From NCBI GenBank assembly GCA_963740455.1, contig CAVUEF010000021.1:74237-138236 (forward strand): DNA of 64,000 bases, written 5' to 3'. Position 1 is the stretch's first letter. The number at the start of each line of letters is the position of its first letter. The notes beneath the pieces are model-generated. The model was not told where the DNA came from, did not search any database, and was given only the letters and a program-made list of their open reading frames with translations. Shown here piece by piece: positions 27,462-37,623 of this stretch. Made by a program: the position numbers and the translations under genes. Source of the DNA: Paucibacter sp963740455 (GTDB lineage: Bacteria > Pseudomonadota > Gammaproteobacteria > Burkholderiales > Burkholderiaceae_C).

Positions 27462-28820
27462 TCAGTCTCCCGCCGCGCTCGAACGGGCGGCGCGGCACTC
27501 GGCCAGGAAGCGGCGGTACCAGTGGGCGCTGTCCTTCAGGGTACGCTGCTGGGTCGCGTAGTCGACGTGCACGATGCCGAAGCGCTTGGCATATCCGCTG
27601 GACCATTCGAAGTTGTCCATCAGGCTCCAGACCATATAGCCCGCCACCTGCACACCTGCGCGCATTGCCTCGGCCACGGCGGCGATGTGCGTCTGAAGGT
27701 AGTCCGTGCGATCCGCGTCGTGCACCCGGCCATCGGTCATCGGATCTTTGAAAGCGCCGCCGTTCTCGGTGACGTAGATCGGCGGCAGGTTCGGGTAGTC
27801 GCGGTGCAGCGTCAGCAGCAGCTCGGTCAGGCCGCGCGGATAGATCTCCCAGCCCATCTCAGTGAGCGGCAGACCACTGGTCTTGACGTCGAACGGCTTG
27901 CCGTCGCTGGAGACCACGCGTGTGTAGTAGTTGACGCCGAGGAAATCCATCGGCGTGGCGATGTGCGCCATGTCGCCAGCCTCGACGACCGGGGCGTCGG
28001 CGCCGATTTCATCCAGCACCTCCTGCGGATAGGCGCCCTTGAAGAGCGGGTCGGTGTACCAGCGCCGGCCGCGCGCATCGTCCATTCGCATGCACTCGAG
28101 GTCGGCCGGCGAATTGGTCGCTGCCGCCGCCGCGCCAAGGTTCAGCACAATGCCGAGCTTGGCGTGGGCGCCGTCCGCGCGCAGTGCCTGCACGGCCAGG
28201 CCGTGGCTGAGCAGGAGATGGTGCGCGACCTGGTTCGAAGTCTTGCGGCTCTTCAAGCCGGGCGCAAACTGGCCCTTCTCGTGGCCGAGCACGGCGATCA
28301 CCCACGGCTCGTTGTGGGTGATGATGGCGGCAAGGCGATCACCGAGTCTGCGCTGCACGCCGCGCGCGTAATCCACGAAGCGATGCACCGTGTCGCGCGC
28401 CGGCCAGCCGCCTTTGTCCTGTAGCGCCTGCGGCAGGTCCCAGTGATTGAGCGTCAGATAAGGCTGCACGCCGCGCGTGAGCAGGCCGTCGACGAGGCGG
28501 TCGTAGAACGCCAGGCCCTGCTCGTTCCACTCCCCGCTGCCCAGCGGCTGCACGCGCGGCCAGGAAACCGAGAATCGGTAGGCGTCGACGCCAAGCGCCG
28601 CGATCATGTCGAGGTCGCTTTCCAGCCGGTGGACATGGTCGCAGGCGATGTCGCCGTTGCTGCCGTCGGCGATCGCGCCAGGCACGCGACAGAAGCGGTC
28701 CCAAATCGATTCGCCCTTGCCGTGTTCATGGGCGGCGCCCTCGATCTGGAACGAACTGGTGGCCACCGCCCAGACGAAGTCGGACGGAAACTGGTGATGA
28801 AGGTCGGTAATGGAGGTCAT
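27462..28820 (-). CDS. GH1 beta-glucosidase
   Basis: A 452-residue family 1 glycoside hydrolase. The acid/base glutamate is E171 (HNEPWV) and the nucleophile E352 (VTENGG). The N-terminal FPSDFVWAVATSSFQIEG box is typical. There is no signal peptide, so it acts in the cytoplasm on glucosides or short beta-glucan oligosaccharides imported by the adjacent ABC transporter. Gene order (permeases, GH1, ATPase, GH16) places it inside the operon. Confidence 0.94.
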   Translation of the reverse strand: MTSITDLHHQFPSDFVWAVATSSFQIEGAAHEHGKGESIWDRFCRVPGAIADGSNGDIACDHVHRLESDLDMIAALGVDAYRFSVSWPRVQPLGSGEWNEQGLAFYDRLVDGLLTRGVQPYLTLNHWDLPQALQDKGGWPARDTVHRFVDYARGVQRRLGDRLAAIITHNEPWVIAVLGHEKGQFAPGLKSRKTSNQVAHHLLLSHGLAVQALRADGAHAKLGIVLNLGAAAAATNSPADLECMRMDDARGRRWYTDPLFKGAYPQEVLDEIGADAPVVEAGDMAHIATPMDFLGVNYYTRVVSSDGKPFDVKTSGLPLTEMGWEIYPRGLTELLLTLHRDYPNLPPIYVTENGGAFKDPMTDGRVHDADRTDYLQTHIAAVAEAMRAGVQVAGYMVWSLMDNFEWSSGYAKRFGIVHVDYATQQRTLKDSAHWYRRFLAECRAARSSAAGD

Positions 28821-28839
28821 GGGTTCGATACGATTTTGC

Positions 28840-29664
28840 TTATTTCACGGCACCGGTGGTCAAGCCGGCGATCAATTGTCGGGACGAGATTGCAAACAGA
28901 ATCAGGAGCGGGATCGTTGCGATCGCCGAGCCGGTCATCAATGCGCCCCATTCGGTGTTCATCGTCGTCTGCAGGCTGCGCAAGGCCAGCGGCAGCGTGT
29001 ACTTATCGGCGCTGCGCATGACGATCAGCGGACCGATGAAGTTGTTCCAGGAGGCGATGAAGGTGATCAGCCCGAGCGTGCCGAGGGCCGGTTTGAGCAA
29101 CGGCAGCACGATGCGCCAGTAGATCGTGAATTCGCCGCAACCGTCCATGCGCGCGGCCTCGATCAGTTCGCGCGGCACCGCGGACAAGGCGAACTGGCGC
29201 ATCAGGAAGATGCCGAAGGCGCTGGCGGCGCCGGGAATGTAGAGTGCGCGGTGGGTGTCGATCCAGCCCAGCGCGTCCATGATCAGGAAGGTCGGGATCA
29301 TGCTCATGAACGAGGGCAGCAGCATGGTGCCCATCACCAGCACGAACAGCGCCTTCTTGAAGCGGAATTCCATCAGCGCGAAGGCATAGCCGGCCATCGA
29401 ACAGAACAGCAAGGTGAGCGCGGTCGAGGCCAGCGCAACGTAAAGGCTCCAACCCAGGTTGCGCCAGAACGGCAGGCGCTCGGTCAGGATCTTCAGGTTG
29501 GCCAGCAGGTCGTCGCCGAACCACAGCGGCGGAGGCAGGTTGAAGATCTCGGTGCGCGAATGGGTCGCGAACACGAACATGAAGTAGAACGGTGCCAGCA
29601 TGGTCAGGCAGCCGACGCCGACGATGGCGTAGGCGGCCCAGGGCGCGAGATGATCATTCTTCAT
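28840..29664 (-). CDS. carbohydrate ABC transporter permease (MalG-like)
   Basis: A 274-residue inner-membrane permease with six transmembrane helices and the EAA cytoplasmic loop (ELIEAARMDGCGEFTIYWRI), placing it in the MalG/CUT1 group. It pairs with the MalF-like permease encoded 13 bp upstream. The substrate is inferred to be a beta-glucan oligosaccharide or glucoside from the neighbouring GH1 and GH16 genes. Confidence 0.92.
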   Translation of the reverse strand: MKNDHLAPWAAYAIVGVGCLTMLAPFYFMFVFATHSRTEIFNLPPPLWFGDDLLANLKILTERLPFWRNLGWSLYVALASTALTLLFCSMAGYAFALMEFRFKKALFVLVMGTMLLPSFMSMIPTFLIMDALGWIDTHRALYIPGAASAFGIFLMRQFALSAVPRELIEAARMDGCGEFTIYWRIVLPLLKPALGTLGLITFIASWNNFIGPLIVMRSADKYTLPLALRSLQTTMNTEWGALMTGSAIATIPLLILFAISSRQLIAGLTTGAVK

Positions 29665-29677
29665 GCGGAGGTGCCCT

Positions 29678-30592
29678 TCATGCCGATGGACCGCGCGGCC
29701 GGAAGGCGCGGTTGGTCAGCCAGGTCATCAGGGCCACGACGACGAACAAAAGCCAGGACATGGCGCTGGCACCGCCGAAGTCGTTGAAGTCGAAGGCCAT
29801 GCGGTAGAGGTAGACCGCCGAGGTCATGCCCGACTGATCGGGACCGCCCCGCCCCCCAGTGAGGATGAAGGGCTCCTCGAACAGCTGCAACCCGCCGATC
29901 ACCGTCAACGTGACACCGAAGTAGATCATCGGCCGCAGGCTGGGCAGCGTGATGCACCAGAACTGCTGCCAGCGTCCGGCGCCGTCCATAGCGGCTGCTT
30001 CGTAGAGCTCCTTCGGGATCGTCTGCAGCGCGGCCAGGTACAGCACCATATTGAATCCCAGGTAACGCCAGAAGACGATCAGCGCGATCGCCGGCTTCAC
30101 GTACTCGGGCTTGCCCAGCCAGTCGATGTTCTCGCCGCCGAACAGCGCGTGCAACCCGGCGTTGACGAGTCCGAAGTCGGTCGAAAACAGCGAGCTGAAC
30201 ATGATTGCGATAGCCACCGTCGAGGTGATGTACGGCGCGAAGTAGGCTCCGACGAGACCGTCGCGAAAGCGTCTGACAGACGCGTGAATGAACGCCGCCA
30301 GCGGGATCGCCACCAGGTGCTGCGGAACGCCGGACATCAGCGCCAGCCAGCCGGTGTTCTTCAGCGCCTTCCAGAACCACTCGTCCTGGAGCGCGAAGGC
30401 GAAGTTCTCGAGGCCGACGAAGCGCATCGCATCAAGGCCGCTGGTGGGCTCCCACGACTGGAACGCGATGTAGAGCGAAAACCCCAACGGGAACACGCCG
30501 AACACCGCAAACAGCAGCAGAAACGGGCTGATGAAGACGTAGGGTGCCCAGCGGGGCGACAGGCGAAGGAACTTGGGCAGACGCATGTTCAC
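29678..30592 (-). CDS. carbohydrate ABC transporter permease (MalF-like)
   Basis: A 304-residue permease with six transmembrane helices and an EAA loop (PKELYEAAAMDGAGRWQQFW), typical of MalF/UgpA-like CUT1 subunits. Its start overlaps the stop of the solute-binding protein gene by 4 bp. It forms the translocation channel with the MalG-like partner. Confidence 0.92.
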   Translation of the reverse strand: MNMRLPKFLRLSPRWAPYVFISPFLLLFAVFGVFPLGFSLYIAFQSWEPTSGLDAMRFVGLENFAFALQDEWFWKALKNTGWLALMSGVPQHLVAIPLAAFIHASVRRFRDGLVGAYFAPYITSTVAIAIMFSSLFSTDFGLVNAGLHALFGGENIDWLGKPEYVKPAIALIVFWRYLGFNMVLYLAALQTIPKELYEAAAMDGAGRWQQFWCITLPSLRPMIYFGVTLTVIGGLQLFEEPFILTGGRGGPDQSGMTSAVYLYRMAFDFNDFGGASAMSWLLFVVVALMTWLTNRAFRPRGPSA

Positions 30593-31866
30593 CGGTGCGC
30601 TCGGCGTTGCAGAAGTCGGTCAGCGTCGGCCAGCGCGAGGTGTATGTCTTTGCCCCGTTCGAGCACGTTGTCGAGCTCAGTGCCGATCACCTCGTCGGCA
30701 AAGTTGTTCTGCTTGTGTACTCGCACCGCAGTGATGCGTCGGGCCGCATCGCGCCACAGCAGGCGGGCCGGCTGACCGCCCAGAAAAGGCAGCGGCTGGT
30801 CGAAGAACGGAGCGTCGTAGGTTTCCAGCAAGGCCGGGAAGGCATCTTGCGACTTGAAGGCCGCCAACTGCAATTCGGGACTGAGCGTCAGCAGCTGGAT
30901 CAGGTCCCAGGCCAGGGCCTTCTGTGCCGGCTCGGCGCGGCGCGGGATGGCATAGAAGGTGCCCCCGTAACTGACGAACGTGGCGCCGGGCAGTTGCGCA
31001 GCGCGCCAGAGTCCGCGTGTCGATGGCGCCACCCAGTTGGCCATTTGGCCAACCATCCAGGCCCCCGACAACTCGGTGGCGAGCTTGCCGCGCCGAAAGC
31101 CCTCGGCCCACTCGTTGGACCACGCGTTGACCCGGGCGTCGAGCTTCTGGCGCCGAACCTCTCGCGCCAGCTTGAAGGCGCGCACGAACCGTGGCGAGCT
31201 CACCAGCACGTTCGAGTCCTTGTCGAAGTACAGGCCCTCGCCGGGCGCCACACCTGTGCGGATCAGGATGTCCTTGATCGCCTGCGCGTTCGAAATTAGG
31301 TACGCGCCGGTGGCGGCCTTTATCTGGGCGCCCGCGGCCACGTAGGCTTCCCACGAGGGTGTCAGGTCCGCCTCGGTCAGGCCCGCCTTTTCCAGCAGGT
31401 CGGTCCGGTACAGCATGGTGCCGGGGCCGATGTCGGTCGGCATGGCCACGAGCTCGCCGCGTGGGTTCAGCGCTGTTTCGTAGGCGAACTCGACGAAACG
31501 TTTGCGGAACCGTTCGGCCCGGTAGGGCTCTTGCGACAGCTTCTCCAGGCCGCCACCGGACGAGAAACGCCCGACATAGCTGGCCTCCAGCGCCATCACG
31601 TCAGGCAGGTAGACAGAGGTAGACAGGGCAGTCGTCATGGCCGTGTGATGGTCCACGTACTGCCGGCTCACCACCTGCAGTTCGACGTCGGGATGCAGCC
31701 GTCGCCACTGCGGCATGGCGTCCTTGATGATCTCGTCGACCAGTGGATAGGCCGCTACGGACAGCGTGCGGCCCACCTTGGCCCGCACGGGAAGCGCGCA
31801 AGCCAGGCCGGCGGCAAGCAGCGCCCGCCGGCTGTGCAGTCCACCTCGATCAGATGGACTGCTCAT
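30589..31866 (-). CDS. sugar ABC transporter substrate-binding protein
   Basis: A 425-residue extracellular solute-binding protein of family 1. The start at 31866 overlaps the tryptophan-halogenase-like gene stop (ATGA) and gives a signal sequence with twin-arginine-like RRALLAAGLACALP, cleaved near VRA. The body (TLSVAAYPLVDEIIKDAMP) is the maltose-binding-protein fold. It delivers the oligosaccharide to the two permeases. The reading frame stays open upstream of this start, but that part has no family resemblance. Confidence 0.88.
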   Translation of the reverse strand: MSSPSDRGGLHSRRALLAAGLACALPVRAKVGRTLSVAAYPLVDEIIKDAMPQWRRLHPDVELQVVSRQYVDHHTAMTTALSTSVYLPDVMALEASYVGRFSSGGGLEKLSQEPYRAERFRKRFVEFAYETALNPRGELVAMPTDIGPGTMLYRTDLLEKAGLTEADLTPSWEAYVAAGAQIKAATGAYLISNAQAIKDILIRTGVAPGEGLYFDKDSNVLVSSPRFVRAFKLAREVRRQKLDARVNAWSNEWAEGFRRGKLATELSGAWMVGQMANWVAPSTRGLWRAAQLPGATFVSYGGTFYAIPRRAEPAQKALAWDLIQLLTLSPELQLAAFKSQDAFPALLETYDAPFFDQPLPFLGGQPARLLWRDAARRITAVRVHKQNNFADEVIGTELDNVLERGKDIHLALADADRLLQRRAHR

Positions 31867-33374
31867 GCCGCGTTGGCGGCGCAATGCGCGGCGATGAACT
31901 CGGCCTGCGATGGCATCACGTTGACGCACTTGGCGATGACCTGCTCGACGTTGCGCACGTAGGCCAGCACTTCGGCTTCGGGCCGCAGGTCGGCAAACGG
32001 GTGGTAAGCGCGTGGCGCGATGCGCTGGCCGACCATCACCTGCAGCCAGTTGGCTTCGGCGAACAATTCCAAGCCGTCGCGGTAGATGCGGCCATTGCTG
32101 CGGAACAGGTCGATCTTGCGCTGCAGCGTGTCGGGGATCGGCATCGTGCGACAGTAGTTCCAGAAATCGGAATCGTCGCGCTCGGTGGCCTTGTAGTGCA
32201 GCACCAGAAAGTCGCGGATGCGCTCGTATTCCCAATGCGTCATCGCGTTGTATTCAGCGATGTCGGCTGCGTCGAACCCGGCATGCGGGAAGAAGCTGAT
32301 GAGGCGCGAGATGGCGGTGTTGATGAGGTGGATGCTGGTTGACTCGAGCGGCTCGAGAAAGCCGCTCGACAATCCCACGGCGACGCAATTGCCCTGCCAG
32401 AAGGTCTTGCGCCGCCCGGTCGTGAACTTCAGCAGCCGCGGGTCGGCCAGCGGCTTGCCGTCGAGGTGCTTGAGCAGGACGGCCGTGGCTTCGTCCTGCT
32501 CCATGAAGCTGCTGCAATAGATATGGCCGTTGCCGGTGCGGTGCTGCAGCGGAATACGCCATTGCCAGCCGGCCGAGTGGGCAGTCGAGCGCGTCATCGG
32601 CAGCAAGGGCCCGGCCGACTCACAGGGCACCGCCAGGGCTCGATTCACAGGCAGCCAATGCGACCAGTCGTCGAACCCTGCATGAAGCGTCTGCTCGATC
32701 AGCAGGCCGCGCATCCCCGAGCAGTCGATGAAGAAGTCGCCCGCGATGCGCTCGCCGCTTTCCATCACCACGGCATCGATGAAGCCATCGGGCTCGCGCT
32801 GAATCACCCGAGCGATCTTGCCCTCAGTGCGTACGACGCCGCGCTGCTCGGCATAGCGGCGCAGGAAACTAGCGTAGAGGCCGGCGTCGAAGTGGAAGGC
32901 ATGCGAGATGTCGGCCACCGGTGAGCCCGGCATGTCCTTGCGCGCGCGCATGAATTTGGCCAGCCGCGGCGCAGCGGTATTGATCGAGTACGCCTCCAGC
33001 GGGGCGGCCTTGCCCAGCCGTGCCAAACGCAGCCAGAAATGGTGGAAGGGCAGCGCCTCGGTCGCCTGGCCGACGCGGCCGAAGCCGTGGATGTAGCGGT
33101 CGCCGATCGCGCCCCAGTTGACGAACTCGATGCCGAGCTTGAACGTGCCCTGCGTGGCGCGTAGAAACTCGTCCTCGTCTATGCCAAGCGCTTGATTGAA
33201 CTCCGCAATGTGCGGGATGGTCGCCTCGCCAACGCCGATGATTCCGATCTCGTCGGACTCGACGAGCCGGACTCGGTAGGGGCCTTCCAGCACCCGGGCC
33301 AACGCGGCGGCGGTCATCCACCCCGCGGTGCCGCCGCCGACGATCACGATGTTGCGCACTGGTTCGAGGCTCAT
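31863..33374 (-). CDS. tryptophan halogenase-like flavoprotein
   Basis: A 503-residue protein of the tryptophan 7-halogenase superfamily. It has the FAD motif VIVGGGTAGWMTAAAL, the GEATIPHI segment, a lysine in GTFKLGIEFVNWG at the catalytic position, and WQWRIPLQHR (WxWxIP motif, diagnostic of FADH2-dependent halogenases). Such genes are common in TonB-receptor sugar loci of Caulobacterales and Xanthomonadales, where no halogenated product is known, so the real reaction is uncertain. It lies between the receptor and the solute-binding protein genes. Confidence 0.88.
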   Translation of the reverse strand: MSLEPVRNIVIVGGGTAGWMTAAALARVLEGPYRVRLVESDEIGIIGVGEATIPHIAEFNQALGIDEDEFLRATQGTFKLGIEFVNWGAIGDRYIHGFGRVGQATEALPFHHFWLRLARLGKAAPLEAYSINTAAPRLAKFMRARKDMPGSPVADISHAFHFDAGLYASFLRRYAEQRGVVRTEGKIARVIQREPDGFIDAVVMESGERIAGDFFIDCSGMRGLLIEQTLHAGFDDWSHWLPVNRALAVPCESAGPLLPMTRSTAHSAGWQWRIPLQHRTGNGHIYCSSFMEQDEATAVLLKHLDGKPLADPRLLKFTTGRRKTFWQGNCVAVGLSSGFLEPLESTSIHLINTAISRLISFFPHAGFDAADIAEYNAMTHWEYERIRDFLVLHYKATERDDSDFWNYCRTMPIPDTLQRKIDLFRSNGRIYRDGLELFAEANWLQVMVGQRIAPRAYHPFADLRPEAEVLAYVRNVEQVIAKCVNVMPSQAEFIAAHCAANAA

Positions 33375-33441
33375 GGTGTCAAGGCTGTGCATGCACCGGG
33401 GTGCTCGTCATCGTGCGCATTCATCCCCTGCCTGCTCGGGA

Positions 33442-36369
33442 TCAGAACTTGTAGTTCACGCCCGCCAGGATTTGACGCCCGAACTGGTAGGTGTAGTTCG
33501 GAATCAGCTGGGCGGGATCGGGCACGTCCACGTTGCCCGGCGACTTGTAGTTTCGAGTATAGGTGTCGGTCAGATTGTTGACCTGCAGCATCAAGGACAG
33601 CCCCTTGTACGGGCCCTTGTCATCGAAGTTGTACCCGAACTGCAGATCGATCACCTTGTCCGAACCCTGGGACCGCGTCGTTGGCCGGAAGAAGATGTCG
33701 CGCGTGGTCGCAGTGAACGCCGAGCGGTAGCGCTGGCTGACCCGGGCCGAGAAGCCGTGCTTCTCGTAATAGAAGGTCAGATTGTTCGACAGGCCCGACA
33801 GGCCGTCGATCGACATTGACGATCCAGCGATCACCTTGTTGCTGTTCTGGTCCACCTTCTGGTCCCTGATCGAACTGTCGAGTTTGGTGGCGCTGATCAC
33901 GACGCCAAAGCCGTCCAGCGCTGGGGTGAGCAGTGCGCCTTCCAGTGATGCCGAGACTTCGAGCCCCTCGAGCCGGCCGCCGCTGCCATTGAGGGGCTGG
34001 AAGACCGGACCGAACTGCTGGACCACCATGCCCGCTGGCGCGTTTGCCGGAAGCGGGACGCCGGAGTTGTCGCGCGCGCTGGTGCCGTAGGTGATGTAGC
34101 TGACCAGGTTCTTGCGGAATGCCGCGAGGGAAACATAGCTGCGCTTGCCGAAGTACTTCTCGATCGACAGGTCGATTCCGTGCGCCTTCCAGGGCTTGAG
34201 GTCCGGGTTGCCCGCATAGGCGGTGGACCAGTAGCCCTGGTTCGGCCCGGGATTGAGGTCGATCGTTGGCGTGCTCGTGCCGGCACGCAGATCATTGATC
34301 TCGGGCCGCGCCGTCGTCGTGCCCAGACCGAAGCGCACGATCAGGTTGTTCTTCAACTCGCCCACCAGATTCAGGCTCGGCAGCACGTCGGTGTAACTGG
34401 TGCCGCCCGTGCGCTTGTAAAGCAGGTTGAAGTCGACGTTGTCGTTGTTGCCTCGGTATTCCCAGCCCTCGGAGTTCTGCTTGGTCTGAACCGCCTGGAA
34501 GCCGACGTTGCCGCGGATCGGCACGCCTGCCATCTTGGTGTCGATGTCGAGCATCGCGAACGCCGTCGTCACTTTCTCGTGCACGGTCGAGTCGTTGGTC
34601 TTCAGCCCCAGCTCGGCCACCTTCTGGCCGAGCGCTCCCGAATTGACCAGATAGGGAATGTCCAGGCGGATGAACTGGGGTACGCCCATCCACGACATGT
34701 CGAAGGGCGCCTGGACCGCACCAGCGGGGATGTCGCGGATGACATTGCCCTGGGCGTCTAACGGCATGATCAGGCGCGTCTCGTTCTTCGAGACGATCTT
34801 GTCGCGTTGGGTGTAGTTCACGCCGCCGGTAAACGCGCTGAATATGCCATCAAGGGTACGTTTGGCCGACAGACGCAGGGACTTGATCTCGTCCTCGACA
34901 TGCGGATCGCGAATCACGCCCGTCCAGCGCGGATCGCCGGGTACATAGTCGAAGCCGATGACATCGCCGAACTTGATTCCTGCAGGATTGGACAGGAAGC
35001 CCGATTGCAATGGCGTGAACGACTGTGCGTTGCCGTTCACAGGCACATTCCACTTGAACGGCCCGTAGGCCCAGGTGTTGGCGGCTGAGTTCCAGGGGCC
35101 GGCATAGACCTCCTGGTACTTCTCGTCGCGCACGTCGCGCGAGTAGGCGATGTCAGACATCGCCGTCCAATTGTCGGCCAGCTTCAGCGAGTTGTTCCAG
35201 CCGATCGCCGAGATCGTGTCACCGCGTTTGGTGTCGTAATTGGTCGTCGTGGTGGGCAGCGCGCTGGCGGTGGCGCTGGTCGCAAAGGTGTTCTGGCCGA
35301 CCTGGGTCGTGCCCACGTTGGACAAGGTATTCCGGGTCTGGGCGGGCCCATAGAACTCACCCCAGCTGGCGAACATGTTGGAGGTGAGTTTTCCGCCCAC
35401 TTCATGAGTGTCGAACTTGGAGTAGTACAGGTCCAGCTGACTGTGCAGATTCTCGTTGGGTTTGTACTCCAGCACGGCCATCAAGCCATCGCGGGTATTT
35501 ATTTTGGTCGATTGCGAACCGGTCCAGAACATCGGCAGCAGGGCGCTGTTATTCGGGTGACCGCAACAGGTCTGGGGAGGATTGGCGTTGTAGAGCGACG
35601 CCGGGATGCCATCGATGGGCACGCCGTAAACCGTGTAGTCGCCGTAGTTGTCCAGCTCGGAAACCTTCAGCTGCGTGGTCGATTCCAGGTGCGCGAATCC
35701 CACCGCGACACCGACCGTATTGTTGGCGAATTGGTTCAGGTATGAGGCGCTGAAGCGCTTGCCCAGCGGGCTGGCCACCCCCGGCACCTGGGTGCCGTTG
35801 GAGTTGCCTTCCAGCCTTGCATTGAGCGCGACTTCGCGGCCTTTGGTGTCGAGCGGACGTCGCGACATCAGGTCGACCGTGCCCGAGAGTCCCTGCCCGA
35901 TCAACGTGGCGTTGGGCGTCTTGTAGACGGTGGCCGCGCCGATCAACTCCGAAGGGAACTGGTCGTATTCGACCGCACGGCCATCGTTGGAGCTGACCAT
36001 TTCGCGGCCGTTCAACAGCACGCCGGAGAATTTGGGCGACAAGCCGCGGATCGAGATCAGGTTGACTCGTCCGTCGGACCCGCGCTGGCCCGTCAGCCCG
36101 GGCAGGCGCGCCAGCGACTCGGCAATGCTTGAATCGGGCAGCTTGCCGATGTCTTCGGCCGAGATCGCCTCGACGATCGAATCAGAATTGCGCTTGGTGG
36201 CGATCGAGGTTTCTATCGAGTGGCGGATGCCGGTGATGACGACGGTGTCGAGCGTCGCGGCCTGCTGCGCGTGGGCAAGGTTCGGGCCGAGTGCCAGCAA
36301 GGCGCAGGCAGCCGCGACGGGACGCAGGCGCAGGCGGCGAGCTGCGGCGGAAGAATTCGGGGTCGGCAT
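33442..36369 (-). CDS. TonB-dependent receptor
   Basis: A 975-residue outer-membrane receptor. A signal peptide ends near AHAQQ. The plug domain contains VVITGIRHSIETSIATKRNS and IVEAISAEDIGKLPDSSIAE, the hallmark of carbohydrate-type receptors of the TIGR01782 family. The barrel ends in an aromatic residue (GVNYKF), as expected for outer-membrane insertion. It would import oligosaccharides into the periplasm with TonB-ExbBD. First structural gene after lacI, with a perfect LacI-type operator about 57 bp upstream of its ATG. Confidence 0.93.
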   Translation of the reverse strand: MPTPNSSAAARRLRLRPVAAACALLALGPNLAHAQQAATLDTVVITGIRHSIETSIATKRNSDSIVEAISAEDIGKLPDSSIAESLARLPGLTGQRGSDGRVNLISIRGLSPKFSGVLLNGREMVSSNDGRAVEYDQFPSELIGAATVYKTPNATLIGQGLSGTVDLMSRRPLDTKGREVALNARLEGNSNGTQVPGVASPLGKRFSASYLNQFANNTVGVAVGFAHLESTTQLKVSELDNYGDYTVYGVPIDGIPASLYNANPPQTCCGHPNNSALLPMFWTGSQSTKINTRDGLMAVLEYKPNENLHSQLDLYYSKFDTHEVGGKLTSNMFASWGEFYGPAQTRNTLSNVGTTQVGQNTFATSATASALPTTTTNYDTKRGDTISAIGWNNSLKLADNWTAMSDIAYSRDVRDEKYQEVYAGPWNSAANTWAYGPFKWNVPVNGNAQSFTPLQSGFLSNPAGIKFGDVIGFDYVPGDPRWTGVIRDPHVEDEIKSLRLSAKRTLDGIFSAFTGGVNYTQRDKIVSKNETRLIMPLDAQGNVIRDIPAGAVQAPFDMSWMGVPQFIRLDIPYLVNSGALGQKVAELGLKTNDSTVHEKVTTAFAMLDIDTKMAGVPIRGNVGFQAVQTKQNSEGWEYRGNNDNVDFNLLYKRTGGTSYTDVLPSLNLVGELKNNLIVRFGLGTTTARPEINDLRAGTSTPTIDLNPGPNQGYWSTAYAGNPDLKPWKAHGIDLSIEKYFGKRSYVSLAAFRKNLVSYITYGTSARDNSGVPLPANAPAGMVVQQFGPVFQPLNGSGGRLEGLEVSASLEGALLTPALDGFGVVISATKLDSSIRDQKVDQNSNKVIAGSSMSIDGLSGLSNNLTFYYEKHGFSARVSQRYRSAFTATTRDIFFRPTTRSQGSDKVIDLQFGYNFDDKGPYKGLSLMLQVNNLTDTYTRNYKSPGNVDVPDPAQLIPNYTYQFGRQILAGVNYKF

Positions 36370-36425
36370 CGAGAGTCTCCTTGGGGCAATGAATGATGGC
36401 GATCAATGATGAGTCGCCGCGTTGC

Positions 36426-36439
36426 TGAAAGCGCTTTCA
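36426..36439. promoter_or_regulatory. LacI-family operator before the TonB receptor gene
   Basis: A perfect 14-bp palindrome TGAAAGCGCTTTCA with the central CG typical of LacI/GalR operators. It lies in the lacI-receptor intergenic region, 57 bp upstream of the receptor ATG. The regulator gene is adjacent, so repression of the glucan locus in the absence of sugar is the simplest reading. Confidence 0.8.
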
Positions 36440-36550
36440 TAAGTATGCCGATTTTCTTTCATCAAGACGACCTATCGTTAACCCGAACGAGTTGCAACTA
36501 TTCGACCCCCATAGGTGGGTTGGCCAGCAGATACCGCTTTGAAAGCGCCT

Positions 36551-36564
36551 TGAAAGCGATTTCA
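36551..36564. promoter_or_regulatory. secondary LacI-type half-operators at the end of lacI
   Basis: TGAAAGCGATTTCA at 36551-36564 differs from the perfect operator by one base and overlaps the last codon of lacI. A further TTGAAAGCGCC half-site lies directly upstream near 36538. Spacing of about 125 bp between the two sites would allow looping. This is inferred. Confidence 0.5.
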
Positions 36565-37623
36565 GCGCTGCAGGCGACGCGTCGATTCTCGCGGGATCAG
36601 TTGCAAGGGTGGCAGCGTGCATTGCGGTGTCGCCCCGCGCAGCAGGCCGAGCATCGCCGTCGCGGCCTGAAAGCCCATGTCGTAGACCGGCTGGCGCACG
36701 GTCGTCAGTGGCGGAATTGCGAAGCGCGCCAAAGCGAGGTCATCAAAACCGACGAGCGAGACATCGTCCGGCACCCGGACGTTGCGCCGGTGCATCCCCA
36801 GCGCGGCACCGATCGCCATCTGGTCATTCGCCGCGAAGATAGCCGTGAACGGCACCCGGCTGTCGAGCAGACCGTTCACCGCCAGCAGCCCGCTGGCTTC
36901 GGTGTAGTCGCCCGGTATCACCAGTGACGGGTCGAAGTCGATCCCCGCACGGTCAAGCGCGAGGCGGTAGCCCGCGAACCGGTCGTGCGCGTCGTCGTGG
37001 CCCGGCTCGCCGGCGATGAACGCGATGCGCGTATGGCCGCAATCAACGAGGTGCTGCGTCGCCATGAAGCCACCCTCTCGGTTGTCGAAGCTCAGGCCGA
37101 AGAGTTGCGGCCCTTGGATCTCGCGTCCGACCACGATCATCGGCACGGTCTTGGCCACCGTTTGCAAGGCCCGGTTCGTCATGCGCCCCGCCAGCACAAT
37201 GACGCCGTCCACGCGGCGTGCCAGCAGCGCCTCGAGGGCCTTGCGTTCGCCGGCTTCCTGCCAGTGTCCGCTGACGAACAGGGGAATGTAGCCAGCGGCG
37301 TCCAGCCGGTCCTCGATGCCGTGCAGCGCTTCGCCGTAGAAGGGACTGCTGATGGTCTGGGTCACCACGCCGATGCTCAAGGTGCGGCCACCAGCGAGTC
37401 CGCGAGCCACCGGGTTCGGGCTGAATCCGAGTCGACTGATCGCCGCATCCACTGCCTGCCTCTTGGCCTCTTTGACGCCGGCAGTGCCATTGAGGATGCG
37501 CGACACCGTACTCGGCGAAACACCGGCGTCTTTCGCAACCATCTCAAGCGTGACCACGCCATCAGCGCGAGTGACGCCAGCAATTGAGGTTGATCTCTTT
37601 CGTCGTGGGGGCTTGGTGATCAT
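36562..37623 (-). CDS. LacI-family transcriptional regulator
   Basis: A 353-residue regulator. The N-terminal HTH (VTLEMVAKDAGVSPSTVSRIL) is followed by a hinge and a periplasmic-binding-protein-like effector domain (SIGVVTQTISSPFYGEALHG, then FDDLALARFAIPPLTTVRQP). It sits directly upstream of the glucan utilization operon in the same orientation and probably senses an imported oligosaccharide. Operator-like palindromes occur at both ends of the intergenic region downstream of it. Confidence 0.92.
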   Translation of the reverse strand: MITKPPRRKRSTSIAGVTRADGVVTLEMVAKDAGVSPSTVSRILNGTAGVKEAKRQAVDAAISRLGFSPNPVARGLAGGRTLSIGVVTQTISSPFYGEALHGIEDRLDAAGYIPLFVSGHWQEAGERKALEALLARRVDGVIVLAGRMTNRALQTVAKTVPMIVVGREIQGPQLFGLSFDNREGGFMATQHLVDCGHTRIAFIAGEPGHDDAHDRFAGYRLALDRAGIDFDPSLVIPGDYTEASGLLAVNGLLDSRVPFTAIFAANDQMAIGAALGMHRRNVRVPDDVSLVGFDDLALARFAIPPLTTVRQPVYDMGFQAATAMLGLLRGATPQCTLPPLQLIPRESTRRLQR